Origin: Lichenicola sp964247725
Lineage (GTDB): Bacteria; Pseudomonadota; Alphaproteobacteria; Acetobacterales; Acetobacteraceae
Assembly: GCA_964247725.1 (NCBI GenBank)
Contig: CAXTVM010000015.1
Location: 5,513 to 69,512, forward strand
DNA length: 64,000 bases
Direction of reading: 5' to 3'
Shown: one piece after another, positions 39,890 through 48,796 of the stretch
Layout of the letters: each line of letters opens with the position of its first letter
How positions within the stretch are numbered: position 1 is the first letter of the stretch
Notes under the pieces: generated by a model
Database searches by the model: none
The model's input: only the letters and a program-made list of their open reading frames with translations
Told to the model about the DNA's origin: nothing
Made by a program: the position numbers and the translations under genes

Positions 39890-42634
39890 TCAGTCCGCGG
39901 CAGACCCGATCAGGACCGGTTCGGGGCGCCATTCGCCGGCGCCGCCAACCGAGCCGACCGCCGCCGCCAGCTCCAGGGCGGTCCGCATCCGCAGCGTGTC
40001 CAGGATCCGCTCGGCGATCAGCAGCCCGGTATCGTTCTGCCACAGCCACAACCCGTTGATCTGGCCGCGGAACGAGGGCTCGCCTCCCATTGCCTCGCCG
40101 GGCCGGTACCCGGCCGCCAGCCCGAGCGCGAACAGGCCGCCGATCGGCTCGCCGGCCGCGTCGAGCACGGCGCAACCCGGCCCGGCGAGCAGGCCGCCGG
40201 GCTCGTCCATGGCCAGCCTCAGCGCGGTACCGTCGACGTCGCGGACCGGCAGCCCGCGCGGCCGGTAGCCGATGCAGGACACGATCACGTCCGCCTCGTC
40301 GAGCAGCAGCCGGTCCCGGCCCCACGCCTCGGCCGTCTCGTGGCTCACGGCACCGTTCGCAGCCCCGAGCCGGTGCATCCGCAGCCGCGGGTCGGGGCCG
40401 GCCTGATCCAGGCCCAGCATCCGCCGCGCCAGCGTCCGGCTGTCGAAGCGCAGGCCGCCGAAGCGGTACACGAAGCCGCTGACCGGGCAGATGTCGTCCC
40501 GCCCGAAGGCGGTGTAGCCGTCGGCCAGCGCGGCCTCCGCGGACGGGTAGAACAGGGTAAGCCGGCTGCGGTGCATCAGGGTGACGACAGACTCGGGCGG
40601 CAGCCGGCCCGGCTCCAGCAGCAGCCGGACGCAGGCCAGCGCGCTGCTGGCGCCGCCGATCACCGCGACCCTGGGCGCCGAGATCGTGCGCAGCCGCTCG
40701 GCGATCTCCGCGATCCCGTCCGTCGTCACCGCGCGGTCGGAGTGCCGCAGCCGCTCGCGGTGGGCGGCGTGCAGCGGCCGGCCGCCGATCCGCACCCGGT
40801 CCAGCCCTGCGTCGGACTGAAGGCCGCCGGTGGCGAGCAGGACCGTGTCCGACACGATCTCGGTGATCCTGCCGTCGGCGAGGCGGCGCAACCTGGTCGA
40901 CCAGCCGCCCCCCGCCAGCCGGCACGTGGAGACCGCCTCGTGGCCGGTCAGCACCTGCCCGGCGGGCGACCCGGCGACGATGTCCGCGAATGCCGCGCCG
41001 ACCAGGCGCAGCAGGGCTCCGACCAGCGCCAGCGGCACCGTCCCGCCGCCGTGTCCGGCGATGGCCAGCGCCACCGGATGCTCGGCCAGGGCGCCGATCC
41101 GAGGATCGTGCCGGCCGGCGAGGCAGGACAGGAAGGTCTGCGCCGAGCTGTCCGAGTTGGTCGCGTAGCACCCGAGCCGGCCGTCGCCGATCGATCCCGA
41201 GCGCTCCACCACCACCACCCCGTGCGACAGGATCTCCGGCAGCAGCCCGCGCGCCGAGGCCGCGATCAGCGGCGCCAGCCCGGCCGGCCCGCCGCCGACC
41301 ACCAGGGTGCCGATCCGGACGGACGCCGCGCCGTCCGCCACGGGTGCCGGCCTTGGCCGGGCCCGCCCCAAGGTCCGTACCGAGACCCGCCCTGGAGTTC
41401 GCTCGATCAGGCCCGGCCCCGTCACGGAAACGGTGCGGATGGCGGCCAGGCGCCCGGCCCGGCCCCGGTCCAACCGTGCATGGGCGACGCGCAGCCTCCC
41501 GCAGACCGCATCGACGGTCTCGACCGTCATCTCGTCCCAGAGCGGCAACGCCAGCATCGAGCGCGACAGCCGCTCGGTCACGGCGAGATCGTCGGCCAGG
41601 CCGCGCTGCCTGAAGAAGGGCTGCTCGGCCACGTGCGGCGAGAAGTAGGTGCCGGTGCCGACGCCGTCCGCGGCCAGGGCGGCCACGAGCTCGTCGCGGC
41701 GATGCTCGAACTCGGCCGGCGGCAGCATCGGCATGAACTGGTGCGCGCAGCGCAGGCCGCGGACCCGCTGGAACACGTGGTCCGGCAGCAGGTCGCGGTA
41801 CCGCGCCGCCAGGCGCTCGCGATGCCGCACCACCTCCCTGAATCCATGCAGCCGCTCCAGCGCCAGCAGGGCGCCGACCTCGCTCAGCTTCGCGTTCAGT
41901 CCCGGCATCGTCGCCGAGCGCGGCGCGCCGAAGCCGAAGTTGCCCATCACCCGCAGCGTCTCGACCAGCGCGCGGTCGCCGCAATGGATGACGCCGCCCT
42001 CGGCGGTGGCGAAGGTCTTGGTCGCATGCATCGAGAACACGACCGGATGGGCGAAGCCGGCACCGAAGGCGCGCCCATCCGCGTCGAGGCTGCCCAGCGA
42101 GGCGGCGGCGTCGACCACCACCGGGATCCCGGTCCGTTCCGACAGCCGGGCATAGCGGTCGAGGTCGATGCAGCTGCCGAAGGTCGCATAGGGGACGATC
42201 ACGGCGATCTCCCCGCCGTGGCGCGCGATCAACCGTTCCTCGGAGGCTGCGCAGGCGCTCCAATCCTGCGGATCGACGTCGCAGAACAACGGCGTGAGAC
42301 CGATCCAGTCCGCGGCCTGGGCGGCCGCGGCGAAGGTGAAGGACGGCATCAGCGCGTAGCGGCAGGGCGCGGACCGCGACGGCACCCGGTCCCGGCGGCG
42401 TTCCATGACCGCGCGCATCGCCAGCATCAGGCCGGTGGTTGCGTTGCAGACGGTGACGCAACCGCCGGCGGCGCCGAACATCTCGCACTCGAGCGCATGC
42501 TCGAACCGCATGTTGACCGGACCGTGGTTCGTGTAGATACGCGACAGCTCGATCAGCCGCAGTTCCGCGGCGAGCCCGCTCAGCCGCGGCGGCGACGGCC
42601 GGATGAACGGCACCGTGGAGGCGAGGTCGCCCAT
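39890..42634 (-). CDS. Fusion of DegT/DnrJ-type PLP aminotransferase with FAD/NAD(P)-binding oxidoreductase
   Basis: The 914-residue chain has two recognisable parts. Residues of about 1-390 are a DegT/DnrJ/EryC1 sugar-aminotransferase-like fold: TNHGPVNMRFEHALE, VVDAAASLG (Asp about 175) and SMHATKTFATAEGG with the PLP lysine at about 206. Residues of about 440-914 form a flavoprotein: FAD site VVGGGPAGLAPLIAAS (445-460), LGCYATNSDSSAQT, and NAD(P)H site VAVIGGASSALACVRLLL (656-673), ending with SCIGYRPRG. The second part resembles class B-type N-hydroxylating or FAD-dependent reductases. A role in forming and oxidising an amine on a sugar or small molecule is inference. I know of no named protein with this architecture. 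AGGAC lies before ATG 42634. Confidence 0.85.
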   Translation of the reverse strand: MGDLASTVPFIRPSPPRLSGLAAELRLIELSRIYTNHGPVNMRFEHALECEMFGAAGGCVTVCNATTGLMLAMRAVMERRRDRVPSRSAPCRYALMPSFTFAAAAQAADWIGLTPLFCDVDPQDWSACAASEERLIARHGGEIAVIVPYATFGSCIDLDRYARLSERTGIPVVVDAAASLGSLDADGRAFGAGFAHPVVFSMHATKTFATAEGGVIHCGDRALVETLRVMGNFGFGAPRSATMPGLNAKLSEVGALLALERLHGFREVVRHRERLAARYRDLLPDHVFQRVRGLRCAHQFMPMLPPAEFEHRRDELVAALAADGVGTGTYFSPHVAEQPFFRQRGLADDLAVTERLSRSMLALPLWDEMTVETVDAVCGRLRVAHARLDRGRAGRLAAIRTVSVTGPGLIERTPGRVSVRTLGRARPRPAPVADGAASVRIGTLVVGGGPAGLAPLIAASARGLLPEILSHGVVVVERSGSIGDGRLGCYATNSDSSAQTFLSCLAGRHDPRIGALAEHPVALAIAGHGGGTVPLALVGALLRLVGAAFADIVAGSPAGQVLTGHEAVSTCRLAGGGWSTRLRRLADGRITEIVSDTVLLATGGLQSDAGLDRVRIGGRPLHAAHRERLRHSDRAVTTDGIAEIAERLRTISAPRVAVIGGASSALACVRLLLEPGRLPPESVVTLMHRSRLTLFYPSAEAALADGYTAFGRDDICPVSGFVYRFGGLRFDSRTLARRMLGLDQAGPDPRLRMHRLGAANGAVSHETAEAWGRDRLLLDEADVIVSCIGYRPRGLPVRDVDGTALRLAMDEPGGLLAGPGCAVLDAAGEPIGGLFALGLAAGYRPGEAMGGEPSFRGQINGLWLWQNDTGLLIAERILDTLRMRTALELAAAVGSVGGAGEWRPEPVLIGSAAD

Positions 42635-42667
42635 CGTAACCGTCCTGTCTTGGGATCAGCGTGAGGC

Positions 42668-42702
42668 CCGGCACGGTCTTCGAACGTGCCGGTTCCGGCA
42701 CG
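42668..42702 (-). promoter_or_regulatory. Leader with mutually exclusive hairpins upstream of the fusion gene
   Basis: Three segments in the 5' leader can pair in two ways. CCGGCACGG (42668-42676) and CCGGCAC (42695-42701) both complement the middle GTGCCGG (42686-42692); the latter two make the perfect 16-bp palindrome at 42686-42701. Such competition resembles attenuators, but no T run or short leader peptide is clear. The gene starts about 35 bp downstream. Confidence 0.35.
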
Positions 42703-42719
42703 ACGTTCCGCCGGCGATG

Positions 42720-43268
42720 GCTCGGGTCGAATGAGACGCCACTACTCGATGGTTTTTGAGACCCAGCAGCGACAGGATGTCTAACGTTAATTTTCTGCAC
42801 AAGCAGATTCGGATGGGCATCGGGGATTAACGGTTAGTTCACATCCCTGGACGGGTGAGGTTTGAGATGATCCGATATCCCTGCATGTCTCGATATCCAA
42901 ATCAGTCACAGGTTATACTGTCGATCCGATCCAGCCGTTCGAGTTGGATGGCGTGCGATCCCGATGTCGGGATTCCATCGGCCCGGCCGCGGGACCCCGG
43001 GCGGCCGCGGCTGCACGCCCAGATGTCCGGCTGATCGTCTGGACACCGAAGCCGAGGATCTCTGGACGGTTCCGACACGGAACGGATCGACCGGACGATG
43101 CAGGCGATCGTCGAGATCGGGCCGCGACATGATCCATGGTCCCGCACTCTCAACCACCGCATGACAGTGGCTGCAGGACGACGGGTTGCGTCGTCGGTAT
43201 GGCAGACCTCGTTCGACGCGCTCCGACGCGTCCGCAGCCGGTTCGGCGGCAGGCCGCCGCAGGGATCC
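42720..43268. other. Gene-free region with an AT-rich promoter-like segment
   Basis: Around 42780-42850 the sequence is markedly AT-richer (TCTAACGTTAATTTTCTGC, GGGGATTAACGGTTAG), consistent with promoters for the fusion gene on the minus strand. GATATCC occurs twice (42876-42900), and GATCCGATCC and CCCGATGTCGGGA palindromes follow. Several overlapping frames are open between 42900 and 43165 on both strands, but none looks like protein. Confidence 0.45.
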
Positions 43269-44144
43269 TTACGGGTCGAGACCCTCGTCCGCGTCGTAAT
43301 CCAGCCCGATGTCGAGCACCGACACCGAGTGCGTCAGCCAGCCGATCGAGATCAGGTCGACGCCGGTGGCGGCCAGCGCCGGCGCGGTCTCCGGCGTCAC
43401 CCGCCCGGACGCCTCGGACACCGCCCGGCCGCCGATCATGGCGACCGCCTGGCGGAGCATCTCCGGGCCCATGTTGTCGAGCAGCACCGCGTCCGGTCGC
43501 AGCGGCAGCGCCTCGGCCAGCTGCGCCAGCGTGTCGACCTCGACCTCGATCTTGACCAGGTGGCCGACCGACCGCCGTGCCCGCTCGATCGCCACCGCGA
43601 CGCCGCCGGCGATGGCGATGTGGTTGTCCTTGATCAGCACCGCGTCGTCGAGCCCGTAGCGGTGGTTGGACCCGCCGCCGACGCGCACGGCGTATTTCTG
43701 CAGGGCCCGCATCCCGGGGATCGTCTTGCGGGTGCAGCAGATCCGCGCCCCGGTGCCCTCGACCGCCCGCACCACGCGCCGCGTCGCCGAGGCGATGCCC
43801 GACAGGTGCGACAGGTAGTTCAGCGCCACCCGCTCGGCGGTCAGCACGCCGCGCGCCGGGCCCTCGACCGCGGCGATGGCGTCGCCGGGCGCGATCGCGG
43901 CGCCGTCCGCGTGGTGAACCGTCATCACGAGCCGCGGGTCGACCAGCGCGAACGCCAGCCGGGCCAGGTCGAGGCCAGCCACCACGCCGGGCTCGCGCGC
44001 ACGGAGCACGCAGCGGGTCCGGGCCAGCTCCGGCACGATCGCGTCGGTGGTGATGTCGCCGGCACGGCCGAGGTCCTCCAACAGCGCCGCCCGCACCAAC
44101 GGCTCCAGCATCAGGTCCGGCAGCCGGGGCGCCGTCCCGCTCAA
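43269..44144 (-). CDS. nadC: Nicotinate-nucleotide pyrophosphorylase (carboxylating)
   Basis: The enzyme of about 291 residues converts quinolinate and PRPP to nicotinate mononucleotide. Family signatures: EDLGRAGDITTDAI, ERVALNYLSHLSGIAS, CTRKTIPGMRALQKYAVRVGGGSNHRYGLDDAVLIKDNHI, EVEVDTLAQ, DAVLLDNM and EASGRV. The chosen start is TTG 44144, which overlaps the nadB stop (TTGA) and is preceded by GGAGCGGAGG; the later ATG 44111 lacks a ribosome site. It is the last gene of nadA-nadB-nadC. Confidence 0.96.
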   Translation of the reverse strand: MSGTAPRLPDLMLEPLVRAALLEDLGRAGDITTDAIVPELARTRCVLRAREPGVVAGLDLARLAFALVDPRLVMTVHHADGAAIAPGDAIAAVEGPARGVLTAERVALNYLSHLSGIASATRRVVRAVEGTGARICCTRKTIPGMRALQKYAVRVGGGSNHRYGLDDAVLIKDNHIAIAGGVAVAIERARRSVGHLVKIEVEVDTLAQLAEALPLRPDAVLLDNMGPEMLRQAVAMIGGRAVSEASGRVTPETAPALAATGVDLISIGWLTHSVSVLDIGLDYDADEGLDP

Positions 44145-45685
44145 GAGGCCAACCTCCGCTCCGGCAGCATCCCTGGCACCGACCGCAGCCCCGCCATCGC
44201 CTCGTCCAGCGTGATGGTGCGGCGCGCCGCCTCCGCCGCACGATCCGGATGGTCGGTGCGGAAGTGGCCGCCGCGGCTCTCGCGACGCTCGCGCGCCGAG
44301 AGGCACAGCAGCAGGGCGACCAGGGCGGCATCGTCGCCGTCCGCCAGCGGCGCCAGCGCGCCGATCGCCGCATCCAGCCCGGCTTCGTCGCGCAGCACCC
44401 CGGCCGACCGCGCCATCGACTGCCGCACCAGCGCCAGCGTCCCCGGCCGCGCCGCCCGCGCCGAGGCCGGCGCCCTCGGCGTCGCCGCAGCGCCGCGGCC
44501 GTGGTCGGACGCGATCGCCGCCGCCACCGCGACCGCGCCGACCGCCGCCTCCAGCAGCGAGTTGCTGGCCAGCCGGTTGGCGCCGTGCAGGCCGGTGCAG
44601 GCGACCTCGCCGCAGGCATACAGCCCCGGCACCGAGCTGCGCCCGTCCGCATCCACCGCGACGCCGCCCATGTGGTAGTGCGCCGCCGGCCGCACCGGGA
44701 TCGGCATCGTCGCGGGATCGACGCCGCGCGCGCGGCAGGCCGCCGTGATGCCCGGGAACCGGCGCTCGAAGCCGCTGCCCAGCGCCGTCCGCGCGTCCAG
44801 GAACACGGCATGGCCGGCGCCCAGGTGATGCCAGACCGCCCGCGACACCACGTCGCGCGGCGCCAGCTCGTTCTCCATGAAGCGGGCGCCGGTCTCGTCG
44901 ATCAGCGTCGCCCCCTCGCCGCGCACCGCCTCGCTGACCAGCTTCATCGGCGCGTCCGCCACGCTGCCCGGCACCGCCAGCGCGGTCGGGTGGAACTGCA
45001 CGAACTCGAGGTCGCCGAGCCGGGCGCCGGCCCGTGCCGCGGCGGCCAGCCCGCTGCCGGTGGCGCCCATGGGGTTGGTGGTGTCGCGGAACAGGGCGCC
45101 GAGGCCGCCGGTCGCCAGCACCACGCGGCCGGTCGCCAGCGCCGCCCGCTCGCCGTCGCGGTCCAGCACGACCCCGACGATGCGGCCCTCCCCGGTCAGC
45201 AGGGACGACAGCTTCGTGTGCTCCAGCACCGTCACCGACGGGCACGCCAGGACCGCCTCCCGCAACGCGCGCACGATCTCGGCGCCGGTGGCGTCGCCGG
45301 CGGCGTGGACGATGCGTCGGCGCGCGTGCGCGGCCTCCAGTCCGACCGCCAGCCTTCCGTCCGGGGCGCGGTCGAACCGCACGCCATGGTGAGCCAGGAC
45401 GTCCATCACCGCCGGGCCGGCCGCGGTGATCCGCGCCGCCACCGCGGCGTCGCAGAGCCCGTCGCCGGCCGCCAGCGTGTCGGCCAGGTGCAGCGCCGGG
45501 CTGTCGTCCTCGCCCACCGCGACCGCGATGCCGCCCTGCGCCCAGCCGCTGGAGCCCTCGGTGCCGAGCGGCGCCCGCGTCACCAGCACGCAGCGCCGCG
45601 GCGCCAGCTCCAGCGCGGTCAGCAGCCCGCCGAGCCCGGAGCCGACGATGACCGGCTGCCCGGCCAGATCCATGAGCCCGTTCAC
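44141..45685 (-). CDS. nadB: L-aspartate oxidase
   Basis: The 514-residue FAD enzyme oxidises L-aspartate to iminoaspartate for NadA. It has the FAD motif VIVGSGLGGLLTALEL, SSGWAQGGIAVA, the active-site region LEFVQFHPTALAVPG, and RAAHYHMGG-type AAHYHMGGVAVD, then GLYACGEVACTGLHGANRLASNSLLEA. The start GTG 45685 overlaps the nadA stop (GTGA); ATG 45673 is an alternative. The C-terminal helical domain is shortened, as in other alphaproteobacteria. Confidence 0.97.
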   Translation of the reverse strand: MNGLMDLAGQPVIVGSGLGGLLTALELAPRRCVLVTRAPLGTEGSSGWAQGGIAVAVGEDDSPALHLADTLAAGDGLCDAAVAARITAAGPAVMDVLAHHGVRFDRAPDGRLAVGLEAAHARRRIVHAAGDATGAEIVRALREAVLACPSVTVLEHTKLSSLLTGEGRIVGVVLDRDGERAALATGRVVLATGGLGALFRDTTNPMGATGSGLAAAARAGARLGDLEFVQFHPTALAVPGSVADAPMKLVSEAVRGEGATLIDETGARFMENELAPRDVVSRAVWHHLGAGHAVFLDARTALGSGFERRFPGITAACRARGVDPATMPIPVRPAAHYHMGGVAVDADGRSSVPGLYACGEVACTGLHGANRLASNSLLEAAVGAVAVAAAIASDHGRGAAATPRAPASARAARPGTLALVRQSMARSAGVLRDEAGLDAAIGALAPLADGDDAALVALLLCLSARERRESRGGHFRTDHPDRAAEAARRTITLDEAMAGLRSVPGMLPERRLAS

Positions 45686-46656
45686 AGCGCCAGCATCCTC
45701 TCGACCGCCTGCCGCGCCCGCACCGCCAGGTGCGGCTCGATGCGGACTTCGGTCTCCATGGTCTCCAGGCAGCGCCGGATCGCCGGTAGCGTGATGCGCT
45801 TCATGTGCGGGCACAGGTTGCACGGCCGCACGAACTCGACCTCCGGGTGCAGCACCGCCAGGTTGTCGCTCATCGAGCACTCGGTGATCAGCAGCACCCG
45901 CGACGACCGGCCGCTGCCGACGTAGTCCGACATGTGCGCGGTGGAGCCGGAGAAATCGGCCTCCGCCACCACCTCCGGCGGGCACTCGGGGTGCGCCAGC
46001 ACCACGATGCCCGGGTTCTCGGCGCGCAGCCGGCGGATCTCGTCCGGGGTGAAGCGCTCGTGCACCTCGCAGTGCCCGGCCCAGGTGATCATCCGGATGC
46101 CGGTCTCGTTGGCAATGTTCTGCGCCAGGTATTCGTCCGGGATCATGATGACGCTCTCGGCGCCGAGCCCCTCGACGATGCGCCGGGCGTTGCCCGACGT
46201 GCAGCAGACGTCGCTCTCGGCCTTCACCGCGGCCGAGGTGTTGACGTAGGTCACCACCGGCACGCCGGGATAGCGCTCGCGCAGCAGTCGCACGTCGGCG
46301 GCGGTGATGGAGTCCGCGAGAGAGCAGCCGGCGCGCATGTCCGGCATCAGCACCCGCTTGGTCGGGTTCAGCAGCTTGGCGGTCTCGGCCATGAAGTGCA
46401 CGCCGGCCATGACGATGGTGTCGGCCCGCACCGCCTGGGCTTCCCGCGCCAGCGCCAGGCTGTCGCCGACGATGTCGGCCACGCAGTGGAAGATCTCCGG
46501 CGTCTGGTAGTTGTGCGCCAGGATGACGGCGCCCCGCTCCCGCTTCAGCTCCAGGATCGCCTCGATGTCGTCGGCGAACAGCGCCCATTCGGCCGGGGGG
46601 ATGACGCGGCTGACGCGGTCGTAGAGCGGGGCCGTGCGGGCGAGGACATCCAGCAT
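45682..46656 (-). CDS. nadA: Quinolinate synthase
   Basis: The 324-residue enzyme condenses iminoaspartate with dihydroxyacetone phosphate. Three cysteines for its 4Fe-4S cluster are visible in MRAGCSLAD, SDVCCTSGNA/HPECPPEV and RPCNLCPHMK. LAHNYQTPEI, VGDSLALAREA and VNTSAAVKAESD are also typical. It leads the nadABC operon; a palindromic operator lies 16 bp upstream of its ATG. Confidence 0.97.
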   Translation of the reverse strand: MLDVLARTAPLYDRVSRVIPPAEWALFADDIEAILELKRERGAVILAHNYQTPEIFHCVADIVGDSLALAREAQAVRADTIVMAGVHFMAETAKLLNPTKRVLMPDMRAGCSLADSITAADVRLLRERYPGVPVVTYVNTSAAVKAESDVCCTSGNARRIVEGLGAESVIMIPDEYLAQNIANETGIRMITWAGHCEVHERFTPDEIRRLRAENPGIVVLAHPECPPEVVAEADFSGSTAHMSDYVGSGRSSRVLLITECSMSDNLAVLHPEVEFVRPCNLCPHMKRITLPAIRRCLETMETEVRIEPHLAVRARQAVERMLAL

Positions 46657-46671
46657 CGAGACGGATCCTTA

Positions 46672-46688
46672 ATGCTCAGACAGAGCAT
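46672..46688 (-). promoter_or_regulatory. Probable NadQ operator upstream of nadABC
   Basis: A perfect inverted repeat ATGCTC-N5-GAGCAT, extended on both sides by matching T/A positions, ends 16 bp before the nadA start, where a repressor would block transcription. I recall this style of site for NadQ, the regulator of de novo NAD synthesis in alphaproteobacteria. A NadQ-like gene is at 47535-48455. The link is inference from site position and gene neighbourhood. Confidence 0.65.
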
Positions 46689-46778
46689 AAATCAGGCCGA
46701 AGAAAAAGCGCCCGTGGCGCCTGCCTATATCCTGGTCATGAGGCGGCCGCCGTCAAGGGCCGGCCCGAGGATCGACAG

Positions 46779-46853
46779 GGCTATCGCGTTCGAGGAGACG
46801 TGAAAGGCGAAGGCCAGGGCTCTGCCCCTGGCCTTCCTCCCCGTGCGATCGCC
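46779..46853. repeat. Minimal palindromic repeat R8
   Basis: This is a 75-bp version of the family. The outer ends GGCTATCGCGTTCGAGGAG and CCCCGTGCGATCGCC are kept, the arms AAGGCCAGGG and CCCCTGGCCTT remain, and the whole central GGGGCCGCGGGCCCC part and loop are gone. It sits just after the fasciclin stop and before the nad operator. Confidence 0.8.
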
Positions 46854-46869
46854 GGATGGAGGCCCCGGC

Positions 46870-47418
46870 CTATCTCGGCATCAGCACCTTGTCGATCACC
46901 TGCACCATGCCGTTCGACTGGGCGACGTTGGCCACCGTGATGCCGGCGGCATGGCCGGCCTCGTCGGTCACCATCAGCTTGCCGTCCGGGTCGGTGACGG
47001 TGAGCGGATCGCCCTGGACGGTGGTGAGCGTCGCGGTGCCGCCGCCCTTGGTGACCATCGACTTCAGCGCCTTGGTCGACAGCCGCCCCGGCACGACGTG
47101 GTAGGTCAGGACCTTGTCCAGCTGGGCCTTGTTCTCGGGCTTCAGCAGGGTATCGACGGTGCCAGGCGGCAGGGCCGCGAAGGCGTCGTTGGTCGGCGCG
47201 AACACCGTGAACGGCCCCTTGCCGCTCAGCGTGTCCACCAGCCCGCCGGCCTTCACCGCCGCGACCAGTGTCGTCAGCGTGCTGGCCTTGGAGGCGTTCT
47301 GGACGATCGTCTTGCTCGGATACATCGCGGCACCGCCGACGACGGGGGCGGTCGCGGCGAACGCCACCGGTGCAGAGAGCGACGCCAGCATCGCGCCGAG
47401 TAGAATTTTCCTGTGCAT
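46870..47418 (-). CDS. Secreted fasciclin (FAS1) domain protein
   Basis: The 182-residue protein has a Sec signal peptide (MHRKILLGAMLASLSAPVAFAA) and one FAS1 domain. The H1 box is FTVFAPTNDAFAAL, with VLTYHVVPGRLSTKAL and the H2 region ANVAQSNGMVQVIDKVLMP. FAS1 proteins act in adhesion or extracellular matrix; the bacterial role is uncertain. It lies between the NadQ-like gene and nadA on the same strand, but its function does not suggest a link with NAD. Confidence 0.93.
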   Translation of the reverse strand: MHRKILLGAMLASLSAPVAFAATAPVVGGAAMYPSKTIVQNASKASTLTTLVAAVKAGGLVDTLSGKGPFTVFAPTNDAFAALPPGTVDTLLKPENKAQLDKVLTYHVVPGRLSTKALKSMVTKGGGTATLTTVQGDPLTVTDPDGKLMVTDEAGHAAGITVANVAQSNGMVQVIDKVLMPR

Positions 47419-47534
47419 TGCAGCATCCTCGAGAGACGATGATCGATGCGATCATGCCTCCGTTACGGCCTGCGACGGCGTCCGGATGCGCGGTGCCGAG
47501 CCGCGTCGCGAACGTCGCGGATTCGGGGCGGCGG

Positions 47535-48455
47535 TCAGACCGCGCGCATCAGCGGCAGCTTCGAGCCGACGAACTGGCGCGCCTGCATGACCTCGCGCCG
47601 GAACCGGAACAGCTTGGCCGGCCGGCCGCGCCGGATCGTGCTCATCGCTCCGGTCTCCTCGACCAGCGCCTGCGCCTCGATCAGCCGGCGGAAGTTCTGC
47701 TTGTGCAGCCTGACCCCGGACAGCGCCTCCACGGTGAGCTGCAGCTCCAGCAGCGTGAAGCTGTCCGGCATCAGCTCGAAGAACACCGGCCGATACTTGA
47801 TCTTGGCCCGCAGCCGGGCGATCCCGGTGGCCAGGATGCGGCGATGGTCGCGCGGCATCGGCTGGCCGGTCGCGGCGATTTCCGTGGTTCCGGCCTCCGG
47901 CACCAGGCGCGCCTCGTAGAGCAGCTCGTAACGCTGCAGCACCAGCTCGTCGTCCCAGCTCTCGGAGCCGAACGTGACCGCCACCCGCTGCCGCCGCAGC
48001 CCTTCGCCCACCGCCGCCGCCGCCCACCCGTCGAGCTGCCGCGCCAGCCGTTCCGCCAGCCGCCGTCCCGGCTCGGTGCGCTGGTCCTCCCACGGGAAGT
48101 AGCGGTACCAGCTCTGCCAGCCGGTCTCGTTCGGGATCAGCCGCGTCAGCGCCAGGTAGCTGATCGAGATCGCGCGTCCGCCGGGCCCGATCCGGTCCTG
48201 GTCGGCGCGGTCCTGGTCGGCGAAGGTGTAGAGCTGCTCGACATGGCCCAGCGGATGCTGGGTGGTGCGCTCGACCCAGTTGCGCATGCCCGACTGCAGC
48301 GAGCGGTGCCCCGGCTCCAGCGGCCCGGCCGGCAGCGCCCCGGTCGGGTCCAGCGTCAGCACCTGCGGCGTGTTGTCGCGCACCGCCACCAGCACCGCGA
48401 TCAGCTCGGCGCCGAGCCCCGCCTCGGCCTCCGCCCCGGCTGCAAGACCGGTCAT
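47535..48455 (-). CDS. nadQ: NadQ-like (NUDIX-fold plus winged helix) transcriptional regulator
   Basis: The protein has about 306 residues. The N-terminal part (LIAVLVAVRDNTPQVLTL, LPAGPLEPGHRSLQSGMRNWVERTTQHPLGHVEQLYTFADQ, ISISYLALTR, WQSWYRYFPWED) resembles the COG4111/NadQ family, with a degenerate NUDIX fold. The C-terminal part (SFTLLELQLTVEALSGVRLHKQNFRRLIEAQALVEETG, RRGRPAKLFRFR) is the winged helix seen in NrtR/NadQ. It lies upstream of nadABC with fasciclin between, and a palindromic site precedes nadA, which supports a role in NAD control. ATG 48455 is chosen; GTG 48476 would add seven residues. Confidence 0.8.
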   Translation of the reverse strand: MTGLAAGAEAEAGLGAELIAVLVAVRDNTPQVLTLDPTGALPAGPLEPGHRSLQSGMRNWVERTTQHPLGHVEQLYTFADQDRADQDRIGPGGRAISISYLALTRLIPNETGWQSWYRYFPWEDQRTEPGRRLAERLARQLDGWAAAAVGEGLRRQRVAVTFGSESWDDELVLQRYELLYEARLVPEAGTTEIAATGQPMPRDHRRILATGIARLRAKIKYRPVFFELMPDSFTLLELQLTVEALSGVRLHKQNFRRLIEAQALVEETGAMSTIRRGRPAKLFRFRREVMQARQFVGSKLPLMRAV

Positions 48456-48796
48456 CCGGGCATCCCCGCCGCTCACGCCGACCCGGCGGGCACCCCGGCA
48501 CCGGCATCGTGCGCCGCCGCCGGCACCACCATCCGCACCCGCGCCGCGGCGCGGATGCTGCGCTCCGGCGGCGCCCGGTCGACGCCGCCCCGGGCCGGGA
48601 CGCCGTCGGCGCCCGCCGCTGCCGCCCCGGCGATCGGGGCGGTCACGCGCAGGCTTCCCCGGGGGCGGGATGATCGAGCATGATGGCGCAGGGTGTCCGC
48701 ATCGGCACGGTGGATCGTGGCCGCCAGCCTAGGGCCCCGGCACCGGCTGGAACAGCCCGCGCCGACGCCCGGCGAGGGCACCACGAAAGGCATGGC

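Noticed and set aside
42902..43164. Several overlapping short frames on both strands of the spacer before nadC
   Set aside because: All six frames being open reflects base composition and palindromes; no ribosome site or family-like sequence.
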